Source: Chloroflexota bacterium
Lineage (GTDB): Bacteria > Chloroflexota > Dehalococcoidia > SZUA-161
Length of the DNA stretch: 13,168 nt
Assembly (NCBI GenBank): GCA_003229915.1
Contig: QIGA01000064.1
Location: 1 to 13,168, forward strand
Direction: 5' to 3'
Part shown: one piece after another, positions 6,816 through 13,168 of the stretch
Position numbering within the stretch: the stretch's first letter is position 1
How the letters are laid out: every line of letters begins with the position of its first letter
Translations under genes and position numbers: made by a program
The notes under the pieces: generated by a model
Told to the model about the DNA's origin: nothing
Databases searched by the model: none
What the model saw: the letters and a program-made list of their open reading frames with translations, nothing else

Positions 6816-6898
6816 GTAGGGTGGGTGAAATGAAATGGAACCCACCACCCCAAATGCACAATTGGACGGTGGGTTTCGCTGCGCTGCACTCACCCTAC
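6816..6898. repeat. 83-bp inverted repeat, MITE/REP-like
   Basis: Two 31-base arms (6816-6846 and 6868-6898) are imperfectly complementary. They start GTAGGGTGGGTGAA and end with its counterpart CACTCACCCTAC, with AACCCACC and GGTGGGTT inside. Such GTAGGGTGGG-type palindromes occur in intergenic regions of many bacteria. No transposase is present. Confidence 0.75.
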
Positions 6899-6902
6899 CT
6901 CT

Positions 6903-6924
6903 GGGGCGTTCAATTGAACGCCCC
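6903..6924. repeat. Perfect 22-bp palindrome
   Basis: Arms of 11 bases (GGGGCGTTCAA and its complement) meet without a loop. It lies directly after the 83-bp inverted repeat and may be part of the same repeat mosaic, or a protein-binding site. Confidence 0.7.
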
Positions 6925-6928
6925 TACT

Positions 6929-7043
6929 GTAGCGTCGCTACCCCTGCCACGACGAAGATTCGTTGCCACAGGAGCGGCAACGCTACGTCTGCCGACAGCC
7001 CTTCGGGTTTGCTCAGAGTAAGCGATTTCACAGGTCTTAAGAC
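6929..7043. repeat. Cluster of short palindromes before mutS
   Basis: Three short inverted repeats follow one another: GTAGCG/CGCTAC at 6929-6941, CGTTGCC/GGCAACG at 6961-6982, and GGTCTTAAGACC at 7032-7043. No convincing coding frame is present in 6785-7151, and this whole 650-bp divergent gap is repeat-derived apart from the pseudogene fragment. Any mutS promoter must lie near its right end; no clear one is seen. Confidence 0.5.
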
Positions 7044-7151
7044 CGCTACCCCAAAACACAGCTTCGAGGATACTTTATCGCATCTCTGACTCATTTAGCC
7101 CTTTCCTCAGGGGAGCGGTTCTAGTAAAATAGCCAAAACGTTATCGAGCTG

Positions 7152-9728
7152 ATGATGAGCCAAAAGATGACCCCTATCAGAAGCCAGTATCTCAAGATCA
7201 AGCGGAGCTATCCTCAAGCCATCGTCTTCTTCCGCCTGGGTGATTTCTACGAGACCTTCGACGACGATGCCAAGCTGATCTCGAGTGAACTGGAGATCAC
7301 GCTGACCTCCAGGGAGATGGGCAAGGGGCAGCGCTACCCCATGGCGGGGATTCCCCACCACGCCCTGGACAACTATCTGGCCAGGCTCATTAACAAGGGT
7401 TACAAAGTGGCTATCTGTGAACAGGTAAGTGAACCTACGGCGGGGAAAGGCATAGTCGACCGGGAGGTGGTTCGGGTGGTGACCCCAGGAACAGTCATAG
7501 AGACCAATCTGCTCGAAACAAAGGCGAACAACTATCTTGCCTCCGTAGTTGTCGAAGGCGAAGAGGCGGGGATAGCTTACATAGACATAACAACGAGCGA
7601 GTTCGCTACCACCCAGATTCGTGCTGACAACGCTCCTCTCGAACTGGAGCGACTTCGACCTTCGGAGGTGCTTGTTCCCCATAGTTCCGTCCTCCCCCAG
7701 TCGTGGTTCGAAGCACCAGCCACGCGGCTCGAAGATCAGTGGTTTGAGCTGGACACAGCGCGACAGACCCTGCTCGATACCCTCGGGGCAGCGTCTCTGG
7801 AGGGCTATGGCTGCGCCCATCTGCCGCTGGCGGTGAGAGCGGCGGGCTCCATCCTGCAATACCTGGAGCAGACTCAAAAAGGTGTCCTGGGCCAAATCAA
7901 CAGCCTCGCCACCTACACTACCGAGTCCTACATGACCCTGGACACCCAGACGCGCCGCAATCTCGAGCTGTTTCAGAGCAGCCGCCTGGGGCTGACCAGC
8001 GGTTCCCTCCTATCTGTTATCGACCTCACCAAGACGCCCATGGGGGGCAGACTGCTCAAGAAATGGCTGGGGCAGCCCCTCCTAAACATAGAACAACTGG
8101 AGCAAAGGCAGCGGGCTGTTTCCTGCTTCCAGTCATCACGGCGGATCGAGGTAATAGGTTTCCTCAGCAAGCTCAGCGACATGGAGCGACTGGTCAACCG
8201 GGTGAGGGCCGGCATCGCCACCCCCAGAGAGCTGGTCTCCCTGCGCCGCAGCCTGGAACATGTCCCTCGGATGAGAAGCGTTATGGAAGGGGAGGGGGAT
8301 TTGGAGTGGCTCTACTCGGAGCTGAAACCCTGTGACGATATCGTTACGTTGATCTCCCATGCCATAGAGGAAGAGCCTCCGGCAACGGTGGGAGAAGGGG
8401 AAGTGATAAAGAACGGTTTCTCCAGCGAGCTGGACGAGCTTCGTTTGTCCTCATCAAACGCCAGGAGATACCTGGCCGATCTGGAACGAACCGAACGAGC
8501 GAGGACCGGCATCAAGTCGCTCAAGGTGGGCTACAACAAGGTGTTCGGCTACTATATCGAGGTTACCTCCGCCCATGTACACCGGGTCCCCGATGACTAC
8601 ATACGCAAGCAGACGCTGGTGGGAGCGGAGCGTTACTTCACGCCGCAGCTTAAGGAGTACGAATCCCTGATCCTCAGTGCAGAGTCCCGGATCACTGAGC
8701 TGGAGACCGCTATCTTTCGCCAGATTTGCCGTCAGGTGGGAGGATGGGGGGACCGCATCCTGAACATCGCCGCTGCCATAGCCCAGATCGATGTTCTCGC
8801 CGCTTTCGCTGAAGCGGCAGCCAGGTATGGTTACGCCCGTCCCAGGCTGACCACGGATGACTCGATAACGATTTCGGGAGGGCGCCATCCTGTGGTTGAG
8901 CGAGTGCTGGTTGATGAGCAATTCGTTCCCAACGATGTCTACCTCTCAAATAAAGACGCCCAGCTCATGATCCTCACCGGCCCTAACATGTCGGGCAAGT
9001 CAACCTATCTGCGGCAGGTAGCGATAATCGCGCTCCTCGCCCAGATAGGCAGCTTCGTCCCCGCGGAATCGGCTACCATCGGTCTGGTGGACCGCATCTT
9101 CACCAGGGTTGGTCTTCAAGATGACCTGGTTACTGGCCAGTCCACTTTCATGATAGAGATGCTGGAGACAGCCAATATACTCAACAACGCCACCTCAAAA
9201 TCGCTGATCATACTGGACGAAATCGGGCGGGGGACATCAACCTACGATGGCCTCTCCATCGCTCAGGCTGTAGCAGAGTACATCCACAATCATCCGAGGC
9301 TCGGCGCCAAGACGTTGTTCGCCACGCACTACCACGAACTGGTTGGGCTGGCGAACTTCCTGCCCCGGGTGAAGAACTTCAACGTCGCTGTGACAGAGGA
9401 AGGCGGCAATGTGGTCTTCCTGCGCAAGATAATCCCCGGGGGTGCTGATAAGAGCTACGGCATCCACGTGGCGCAGTTGGCGGGGCTGCCCAGAGCCGTT
9501 GTGCATCGCGCTGAGGAGGTCTTGACCGAGCTGGAGAACCATACTGAAGAGAAAGCGGAGCGGGGCACACGCCCCAGCCGTCGAGAAAAGGCCTCCTCGG
9601 AGCAGCTATTGCTCTTCGGGGAGAAGCCCCCTATTATAGATGCAATCCTCGGGATGGACATCTCCTCGATGACTCCCCTCGAGGCCATCACCAAGCTCTA
9701 CGAGCTTCAACAGAAGGCCAAGAAGTGA
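7152..9728 (+). CDS. mutS: DNA mismatch repair protein MutS
   Basis: An 858-residue MutS of normal length. It recognises mispaired bases and small loops and starts repair. The N-terminal mismatch-binding domain has the F-x-E wedge (F32, Y33, E34 in GDFYETF) and GKGQRYPMAGIPHHALDNYL. The central lever and clamp domains include SLKVGYNKVFGYYIEVT. The ATPase has Walker A GPNMSGKST at 610-618, Walker B with D689 and E690 (DEIGRGTSTYDG), and FATHYHEL. Near the C-terminus a sliding-clamp-binding motif QLLLF (818-822) and a final helix (PLEAITKLYELQQKAK) are intact. ATG 7152 and ATG 7155 are adjacent and either could start the protein; the ribosome site is poor. No mutL follows. The last 24 coding-strand bases before the final codons are duplicated 748 bp downstream (see the repeat entries). 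Confidence 0.97.
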   Translation: MMSQKMTPIRSQYLKIKRSYPQAIVFFRLGDFYETFDDDAKLISSELEITLTSREMGKGQRYPMAGIPHHALDNYLARLINKGYKVAICEQVSEPTAGKGIVDREVVRVVTPGTVIETNLLETKANNYLASVVVEGEEAGIAYIDITTSEFATTQIRADNAPLELERLRPSEVLVPHSSVLPQSWFEAPATRLEDQWFELDTARQTLLDTLGAASLEGYGCAHLPLAVRAAGSILQYLEQTQKGVLGQINSLATYTTESYMTLDTQTRRNLELFQSSRLGLTSGSLLSVIDLTKTPMGGRLLKKWLGQPLLNIEQLEQRQRAVSCFQSSRRIEVIGFLSKLSDMERLVNRVRAGIATPRELVSLRRSLEHVPRMRSVMEGEGDLEWLYSELKPCDDIVTLISHAIEEEPPATVGEGEVIKNGFSSELDELRLSSSNARRYLADLERTERARTGIKSLKVGYNKVFGYYIEVTSAHVHRVPDDYIRKQTLVGAERYFTPQLKEYESLILSAESRITELETAIFRQICRQVGGWGDRILNIAAAIAQIDVLAAFAEAAARYGYARPRLTTDDSITISGGRHPVVERVLVDEQFVPNDVYLSNKDAQLMILTGPNMSGKSTYLRQVAIIALLAQIGSFVPAESATIGLVDRIFTRVGLQDDLVTGQSTFMIEMLETANILNNATSKSLIILDEIGRGTSTYDGLSIAQAVAEYIHNHPRLGAKTLFATHYHELVGLANFLPRVKNFNVAVTEEGGNVVFLRKIIPGGADKSYGIHVAQLAGLPRAVVHRAEEVLTELENHTEEKAERGTRPSRREKASSEQLLLFGEKPPIIDAILGMDISSMTPLEAITKLYELQQKAKK
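9695..9718 (+). repeat. 24-bp direct repeat, left copy, inside the mutS 3' end
   Basis: Begins GCTCTACGAGC and ends CAGAAGGC; identical to 10443-10466. It encodes LYELQQKA of MutS. Similarity continues, with differences, to the stop codon in both copies (KK-stop here, TE-stop in the far copy). Confidence 0.9.
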
Positions 9729-9803
9729 TAAGGGCTCAATTCCGATTGGGGATGTTCCTCTGGGGTAGAAAAGCATCGATAAATGACCTCAATCGCTTTT
9801 CGC

Positions 9804-9833
9804 TTGCCTTATCGCTCTTATGTGTGTTAGAAT
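9804..9833 (+). promoter_or_regulatory. Sigma-70-type promoter of the toxin-antitoxin operon
   Basis: TTGCCT at 9804-9809 and TAGAAT at 9828-9833 are spaced by 18 bases, close to the -35 and -10 consensus. The operator palindrome begins two bases after the -10 box, so a bound repressor would block transcription start. Confidence 0.55.
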
Positions 9834-9834
9834 C

Positions 9835-9857
9835 TCATTATGCCAATGGCATAATGA
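9835..9857. promoter_or_regulatory. Perfect palindromic operator, 11+1+11
   Basis: Arms TCATTATGCCA and TGGCATAATGA flank a single A. It is placed between the -10 box and the antitoxin ribosome site, exactly where an autoregulating antitoxin or toxin-antitoxin complex would bind. The AbrB-type domain of the next protein is the natural candidate reader. Confidence 0.7.
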
Positions 9858-9880
9858 GCCAATATACCAAGGAGATTCCA

Positions 9881-10165
9881 ATGGGTATGCTAGCAAAGCT
9901 AACAAACGGGGGCCAGGTCACTCTTCCCAAGGAAATCAGGATAAAGACCAACATGCAGCCTGGTGATTTCGTTGAGGTTGAGATCGATGAGGAAGGGCAC
10001 ATTGTGCTGACACCGAAGAAGCTTGTCGATGCCAGTCAAGCCTACTTCTGGACTGAAGAGTGGCAAAGGGGAGAGCGCAAGGCGGACGAGGATATTAAAG
10101 CTGGCCGGGTAAAGAGGTTCAAGTCAGCTACCGAGGCGGCCAAGTATCTTGAGGGCAAAGCATAG
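9881..10165 (+). CDS. AbrB/MazE-family antitoxin
   Basis: A 94-residue protein. Residues 1-47 form an AbrB/SpoVT swapped-hairpin DNA-binding domain: LAKLTNGGQVTLPKEIRIK, then QPGDFVEVEIDEEGHIVLTPKK. The C-terminal half (50-94, rich in charged residues, ending TEAAKYLEGKA) is likely the toxin-neutralising arm. As an antitoxin it would bind the operator palindrome 24 bases upstream and the toxin encoded next. ATG 9881 is chosen because AAGGAGA lies six bases upstream; an in-frame start overlapping the mutS end would put promoter and operator inside the coding region and give a non-homologous N-terminus. The toxin gene starts two bases after the stop, so the pair is one operon. The antitoxin role is inferred from size, domain and partner. 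Confidence 0.85.
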   Translation: MGMLAKLTNGGQVTLPKEIRIKTNMQPGDFVEVEIDEEGHIVLTPKKLVDASQAYFWTEEWQRGERKADEDIKAGRVKRFKSATEAAKYLEGKA

Positions 10166-10167
10166 CT

Positions 10168-10428
10168 GTGGAGATCCTCTTTACTGAGCGATTTGAGCAG
10201 GCATATGAGAAACTCACCGATGTCGAGAAACGGAGTGTTCGCAAGGCACTCATTCTGTTGGGGGACAACCTGAGACACCCTGGCCTCCACGTTAAGAAAA
10301 TGGAGGGCAGGCAAAACATCTGGGAAGCTCGTCCCTCTGGAAGGCTAAGAATGACTTTCGAGATGGCTGGAGCAACCATCATCGTGCGCAATGCAGGAGA
10401 GCATGACAAGGTCTTGAAGAGGCCGTGA
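10168..10428 (+). CDS. RelE/ParE-superfamily toxin
   Basis: An 86-residue protein with the compact RelE/ParE layout: strand ILFTERFEQAYEKL, a helical hairpin (VEKRSVRKALILLGDN), then LHVKKMEG, IWEARPSGRLRMTFEM (51-66) and IIVRNAGEHDKVLKR (71-85). The last strand with the basic ending, and R57/R59-type residues in the W-x-A-R strand, are typical of RelE-like ribosome-dependent mRNA nucleases; ParE-like gyrase poisons share the fold, so the target is not certain. The GTG start lies two bases after the antitoxin stop and has no strong ribosome site, so it depends on coupling to antitoxin translation, as is usual for keeping toxin levels low. AbrB-type antitoxins paired with RelE-type toxins are a known mix-and-match arrangement. 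Confidence 0.83.
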   Translation: MEILFTERFEQAYEKLTDVEKRSVRKALILLGDNLRHPGLHVKKMEGRQNIWEARPSGRLRMTFEMAGATIIVRNAGEHDKVLKRP

Positions 10429-10440
10429 TCATGTTTGAAA

Positions 10441-10476
10441 AGGCTCTACGAGCTTCAACAGAAGGCGACGGAGTGA
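10441..10476 (+). pseudogene. Duplicated mutS 3' end, carrying the right copy of the 24-bp direct repeat
   Basis: Positions 10443-10466 equal 9695-9718 base for base. In the matching frame the text reads RLYELQQKATE then TGA (10474-10476), a plausible MutS C-terminus. Nothing upstream of 10441 resembles mutS, so this is an orphan tail and is not expressed as MutS. Confidence 0.8.
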
Positions 10477-10538
10477 GGATGCGCAAACCTCGCTTGGGTC
10501 AAGCCCAGGAGTCGCGCGAATACTAATAGGAGGCTAAC

Positions 10539-11450
10539 ATGTACCAGAGGATACTTGTTCCGTTGGATGGTTCAGAGCTGGCCGAAGCTGCCCTACCCTA
10601 TGCTGAGGAGCTCGCCGGGAGGTTGGGTTCCGAGGTCGTCTTGATATATGTTTGCGAATCAGCCGACGAGAAGCATCACCGCATGCACGAGCTTTACATC
10701 CAGAAAATGGTTGAGGCCACAAAACGCGGCGCAAGAAGGCATCTTGAGAAAGGGCAGGAGAAAGAGGCCAAGGTAAGCTCAACCCTTCTGGTCGGCAACC
10801 CCGCCGAGCAGATTGTGGACTACGCTGAGAAAGAAGATGTCGGCCTGATCATCATGGTAACCCATGGCAGGTCTGGCATCAGGCGCTGGGTGCTGGGAAG
10901 CGTGGCGGCCAAGGTAGCGAGGGCTACGACGAGGCCGGTGGCGCTCATCAGGGCCAATGGCACCAGTCTCAAAGCACGTAAGAAAGTCACGATAAGCAGG
11001 GTGCTGCTTCCCCTGGATGGCTCAAAGGAAAGCGAGGCGGCAATTCCCCATGTTGAGGAGCTCGCCTCCAAACTCAAAGCGGAGGTCGTTCTCCTTCACG
11101 TGATGGCGCCCACCTACTTTGTCTACAGCATCCCAGGGGAAACTGTCGAAATGTCCTTCAAGCCTGAGGATATCGAGCGGTTCAGGGAAAAAGCCGAACA
11201 CTACCTGGAAACAGTGGTCTCCGCATTCCAAAAGAGAGGGGTCAACGCGCGGGTTGAGGTAACGCTGGGCGCGGCGGCTGAGGAGATCATCAGGCTCGCC
11301 GATGAAATATCAGCCGATGTGGTGGCCATGTCAACACATGGCCGATCCGGTATCGGGCGCTGGGCCTTCGGCAGTATCGCGGACAAGGTTCTCCATGCGG
11401 CGAACACCCCGGTTCTCCTGGTGAGGGCCCAGAGTGCGGTCAAGAAATAA
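10539..11450 (+). CDS. Universal stress protein with two Usp domains
   Basis: A 303-residue tandem UspA protein. Domain 1 (about 1-140) opens with YQRILVPLDGSELAEAALPY and contains THGRSGIRRWVLGS (108-121). Domain 2 (about 152-298) opens with ISRVLLPLDGSKESEAAIPH and contains THGRSGIGRWAFGS (266-279). In both, the H-G-x9-G-S part of the nucleotide-binding motif is present, while the first Gly of the usual G-x2-G is Val107 or Ser265. ATP binding is therefore likely but not certain. Such proteins are cytoplasmic and help cells endure starvation, oxidants or energy loss; the exact role here is unknown. ATG 10539 has AGGAGG six bases upstream. The 62-base gap before it contains no clear promoter, so it may once have been transcribed from mutS, before the cassette entered. 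Confidence 0.92.
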   Translation: MYQRILVPLDGSELAEAALPYAEELAGRLGSEVVLIYVCESADEKHHRMHELYIQKMVEATKRGARRHLEKGQEKEAKVSSTLLVGNPAEQIVDYAEKEDVGLIIMVTHGRSGIRRWVLGSVAAKVARATTRPVALIRANGTSLKARKKVTISRVLLPLDGSKESEAAIPHVEELASKLKAEVVLLHVMAPTYFVYSIPGETVEMSFKPEDIERFREKAEHYLETVVSAFQKRGVNARVEVTLGAAAEEIIRLADEISADVVAMSTHGRSGIGRWAFGSIADKVLHAANTPVLLVRAQSAVKK

Positions 11451-11548
11451 TACAATTAATCTTATCGATGGTTCCACTGCTCAAAAACCACTTCGTTCTG
11501 TTGCCATTGCCCTCATGTGTCTTATTTGCCACCGGATGTATTAATTGC

Positions 11549-11659
11549 AGCTTCCCGCGAAACGCCTGAAATCCTTGGAACTTAGCTTCGACCGTATCCG
11601 TGGCTGTTTGCTGATTTAGCTTCAGATGCTTTTAAACGCTACCCGTTTCGCGGGAAGCT
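11549..11659. repeat. Long-spaced inverted repeat (16-bp perfect arms) in a gene-free stretch
   Basis: AGCTTCCCGCGAAACG at 11549-11564 is exactly complementary to 11644-11659. Just outside the arms ATTAATT occurs on both sides (11540-11546 and 11661-11667), extending the symmetry with a short mismatch. The 79-base interior has no reading frame and contains TTAGCTTC twice. It could be a small non-autonomous element, a structured RNA or an attachment region. The rest of 11451-11758 shows no gene. Confidence 0.7.
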
Positions 11660-11676
11660 CATTAATTGAGGAATAG

Positions 11677-11705
11677 TTGACATTATCGTGACTATCTATT
11701 AAGCT
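11677..11705 (+). promoter_or_regulatory. Possible promoter of the nuclease-ATPase operon
   Basis: A perfect TTGACA at 11677-11682 is followed after 17 bases by TAAGCT; TATTAA lies three bases earlier. The -35 box is good and the -10 box poor. It is the only promoter-like site in the 100 bases before the nuclease gene. Confidence 0.35.
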
Positions 11706-11758
11706 GTTCCCTCACGAGCTATTGGCTTAGTACACTTGGGTTCACGTACAAGGCGAAA

Positions 11759-13024
11759 ATGAAGACCATTAGATTTGTGCACTGTGCTGACTTACATATC
11801 GATAGCCCCCTGAAACGCATATCAGACATTGATAGCCCTCTGGGCGAACTGCTACGTCAGTCCACATATCAGTCGTTCTGCAATATTATCGATATTGCGA
11901 TAGAAGAAAAAGTCGATTGTGTAGTCATATCTGGTGACATATACGACAGTGCAGATAGAAGCCTTCACGCGCAATTGCGGTTTAGGGACGGTCTCAATCG
12001 TCTAAGCGAAAAGGGAATCGCAACATATATCGTTCACGGAAACCACGATCCACTAAATAGTTGGTCAACCAAGCTAGATTGGCCCGACAACGTATTCATT
12101 TTCCCTGGTAACAGAGTGGAGTGCTACCCCCTTGTGCGTGATGGTGAAGTCATTGCGGAGATCTGCGGAATCAGCTTCAAGAAGCGCGATGTATATGAGA
12201 ACCTAGTGCCGCAATTCCCCGCTGGTAGTGGCGAGATTCCCCGAATTGGCCTGCTCCACACAAACATCCTAGCCAATACTGCGCATAAACCCTACGCTCC
12301 CTCAAGCATTGCGGACTTGTCAAACGCAGGAATGGATTACTGGGCGTTGGGGCATATTCACAAGCACAGCGTTCTACAGGTCAACAGTCCAGCAATCGTT
12401 TACCCAGGCTGCTCGCAGAGCACGCATCCTGGAGAATCAGGTGAGAAGGGCTGTTGCCTAGTGACGCTTGGTCACGGCATTGAACCCGAGATCCAATTCA
12501 TTGCTACGGACACTGCTCGCTACAAAACAGACTCTATAGATATATCATGTTGTGTGACCGTTGATGATATCATCGCTTCAATCAATCACATGTGTGAGCT
12601 CGTCTTAGCCGAGATGAGCAGCCGGCATGTGGTACTACGGCTGACATTAAGTGGCAGGAGTGATCTCGACTCGGAGCTACGTAGGGGCAGCACAATGGAC
12701 GATATTCTGCCTCACATCAGAGAGTCTTGGGAGGATAGGTTCCCTAGAATCTGGATCGACAAGCTGAATCTGAGAACAGCTGGAACATATGATCTCGAAC
12801 TCCTGAGGCGGGGGAATGATTTTATATCTGACATCGTATCTATCTACGATGGGTTGGAAAACCCTCAAAGCGAGCACTGGGAGCACATCCGTGAGCGACT
12901 CGAAGCCCTGTTCACGAATTGGCGAGGGCAGAAGTACCTAGATACAATGTCCGAGGTCGACCTACTGGAGCTCGCAAGAGAGGCCAGGGATTGGTCGCTG
13001 AATATGCTTGTAAAGGCTGAATGA
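11759..13024 (+). CDS. Mre11/SbcD/YhaO-like metallophosphoesterase nuclease
   Basis: A 421-residue calcineurin-like phosphoesterase. All metal-binding motifs are present: D11-L-H13 in CADLHIDSPL, G59-D60-x2-D63 in SGDIYDS, G94-N95-H96-D97, H167 in LLHTN, and G198-H199-x-H201 in ALGHIHKH. The N-terminus and length match YhaO and SbcD, which cut DNA ends or hairpins with a Rad50-like ATPase partner; the residues after about 270 would be the capping and partner-binding part. The start of such a partner is encoded one base after the stop. Base and codon use differ from mutS and the stress-protein gene (more A- and T-ending codons), suggesting separate origin. It could be a housekeeping repair pair or part of a defence operon; the window does not show enough to choose. 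Confidence 0.86.
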   Translation: MKTIRFVHCADLHIDSPLKRISDIDSPLGELLRQSTYQSFCNIIDIAIEEKVDCVVISGDIYDSADRSLHAQLRFRDGLNRLSEKGIATYIVHGNHDPLNSWSTKLDWPDNVFIFPGNRVECYPLVRDGEVIAEICGISFKKRDVYENLVPQFPAGSGEIPRIGLLHTNILANTAHKPYAPSSIADLSNAGMDYWALGHIHKHSVLQVNSPAIVYPGCSQSTHPGESGEKGCCLVTLGHGIEPEIQFIATDTARYKTDSIDISCCVTVDDIIASINHMCELVLAEMSSRHVVLRLTLSGRSDLDSELRRGSTMDDILPHIRESWEDRFPRIWIDKLNLRTAGTYDLELLRRGNDFISDIVSIYDGLENPQSEHWEHIRERLEALFTNWRGQKYLDTMSEVDLLELAREARDWSLNMLVKAE

Positions 13025-13025
13025 T

Positions 13026-13168
13026 ATGAGGATTGGCGAGATACACATAGACGGATTCGGCGTCTTCGCAGGCAGAAACGCTACTGTATTGACGGCTGGG
13101 ATAAACGTGCTATATGGCCCCAACGAGTTTGGAAAGAGCACCCTTCTGCATTTTGTTCGGCGTATGCT
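13026..13168 (+). CDS. Rad50/SbcC/YhaN-like ATPase, N-terminal fragment (runs off the window)
   Basis: ATG 13026 begins one base after the nuclease stop and gives 47 full codons: MRIGEIHIDGFGVFAGRN, then ATVLTAGINVLYGPNEFGKS and TLLHFVRRM. GPNEFGKST is a Walker A motif in the SMC/Rad50 setting: an N-terminal strand with GFG, then a strand, then the P-loop at about residues 31-39. The pairing with an Mre11-like gene immediately upstream, together with this N-terminus, matches YhaN or SbcC proteins, which carry long coiled coils and a C-terminal ATPase half. Neither can be seen here. The close spacing indicates co-translation. Confidence 0.85.
   Translation, partial: MRIGEIHIDGFGVFAGRNATVLTAGINVLYGPNEFGKSTLLHFVRRM

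Larger units (their letters stand above)
9719..10442 (+). mobile_element. Putative toxin-antitoxin cassette inserted at the mutS 3' end
   Basis: About 725 bp containing a promoter, a palindromic operator, an antitoxin and a toxin gene lie between two copies of the mutS tail. The simplest reading is that the cassette entered the mutS 3' end and supplied a replacement tail, leaving the old tail on the right. No integrase or transposase is inside, so it would have to move in trans or by homologous or replicative recombination. A local tandem duplication with later divergence is an alternative. Confidence 0.5.

Noticed and set aside
7107..7895. 262-residue open frame on the minus strand opposite the mutS start
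   Set aside because: It is fully antisense to conserved MutS coding sequence, with His/Arg/Leu-rich shadow composition.
9725..9880. N-terminal extension of the antitoxin starting at the mutS end
   Set aside because: The promoter and operator lie inside it, the extra residues do not look like AbrB proteins, and a good ribosome site precedes ATG 9881.
11540..11668. Integron attC site
   Set aside because: The arms lack the GTTRRRY and RYYYAAC core sites, and no integron integrase or cassette array is nearby.

Overview
The window looks like a piece of a mesophilic, anaerobic bacterial chromosome, most likely Chloroflexota and probably an uncultured Dehalococcoidia. This is inferred from the style of the MutS protein and the Nfn-type flavoprotein pair; no rRNA or other decisive marker is present. 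Most genes are on the + strand. There are no tRNA or rRNA genes and no CRISPR array.

Left part (1-4230): the tail of an unidentified gene is coupled to a DsrE-like protein. An acyl-CoA dehydrogenase with an isovaleryl-CoA-dehydrogenase-like catalytic layout follows, then a two-gene nfnA-nfnB operon (NADH-dependent reduced ferredoxin:NADP+ oxidoreductase, annotated in many genomes as glutamate synthase small subunit plus FNR-like subunit). Together they suggest anaerobic acyl-CoA or organic-acid metabolism with ferredoxin/NAD(P) balancing.

Middle part (4230-7150): this is a scarred region. It holds a promoterless PKD-domain fragment, an intact thioredoxin-type arsenate reductase gene (arsC), and an arsenite exporter gene (acr3) cut off after 80 codons. 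One base past the cut lies the end of a convergent, A+T-rich B12-binding radical SAM gene. A decayed coding fragment lies just upstream of that gene. The region up to mutS is a mosaic of palindromes, including the second copy of a 55-nt dispersed repeat whose first copy lies before nfnA.

Right part (7150-11450): a full-length mutS is followed by a small type II toxin-antitoxin module (AbrB/MazE-like antitoxin, RelE/ParE-like toxin) with its own promoter and an 11+1+11 palindromic operator. The module is bracketed by a 24-bp direct repeat of the mutS 3' end. The far copy still reads as a MutS C-terminus with its own stop, so the module appears to have inserted into the mutS tail while leaving mutS a working end. 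A tandem universal stress protein gene follows.

End (11450-13168): a gene-free stretch with a 16-bp perfect inverted repeat precedes a compositionally different pair, an Mre11/SbcD/YhaO-like nuclease and the start of a Rad50/SbcC/YhaN-like ATPase, which runs off the window. The strongest candidates for something new are the mutS-tail toxin-antitoxin cassette and, less certainly, the SbcCD-like pair behind the inverted repeat.
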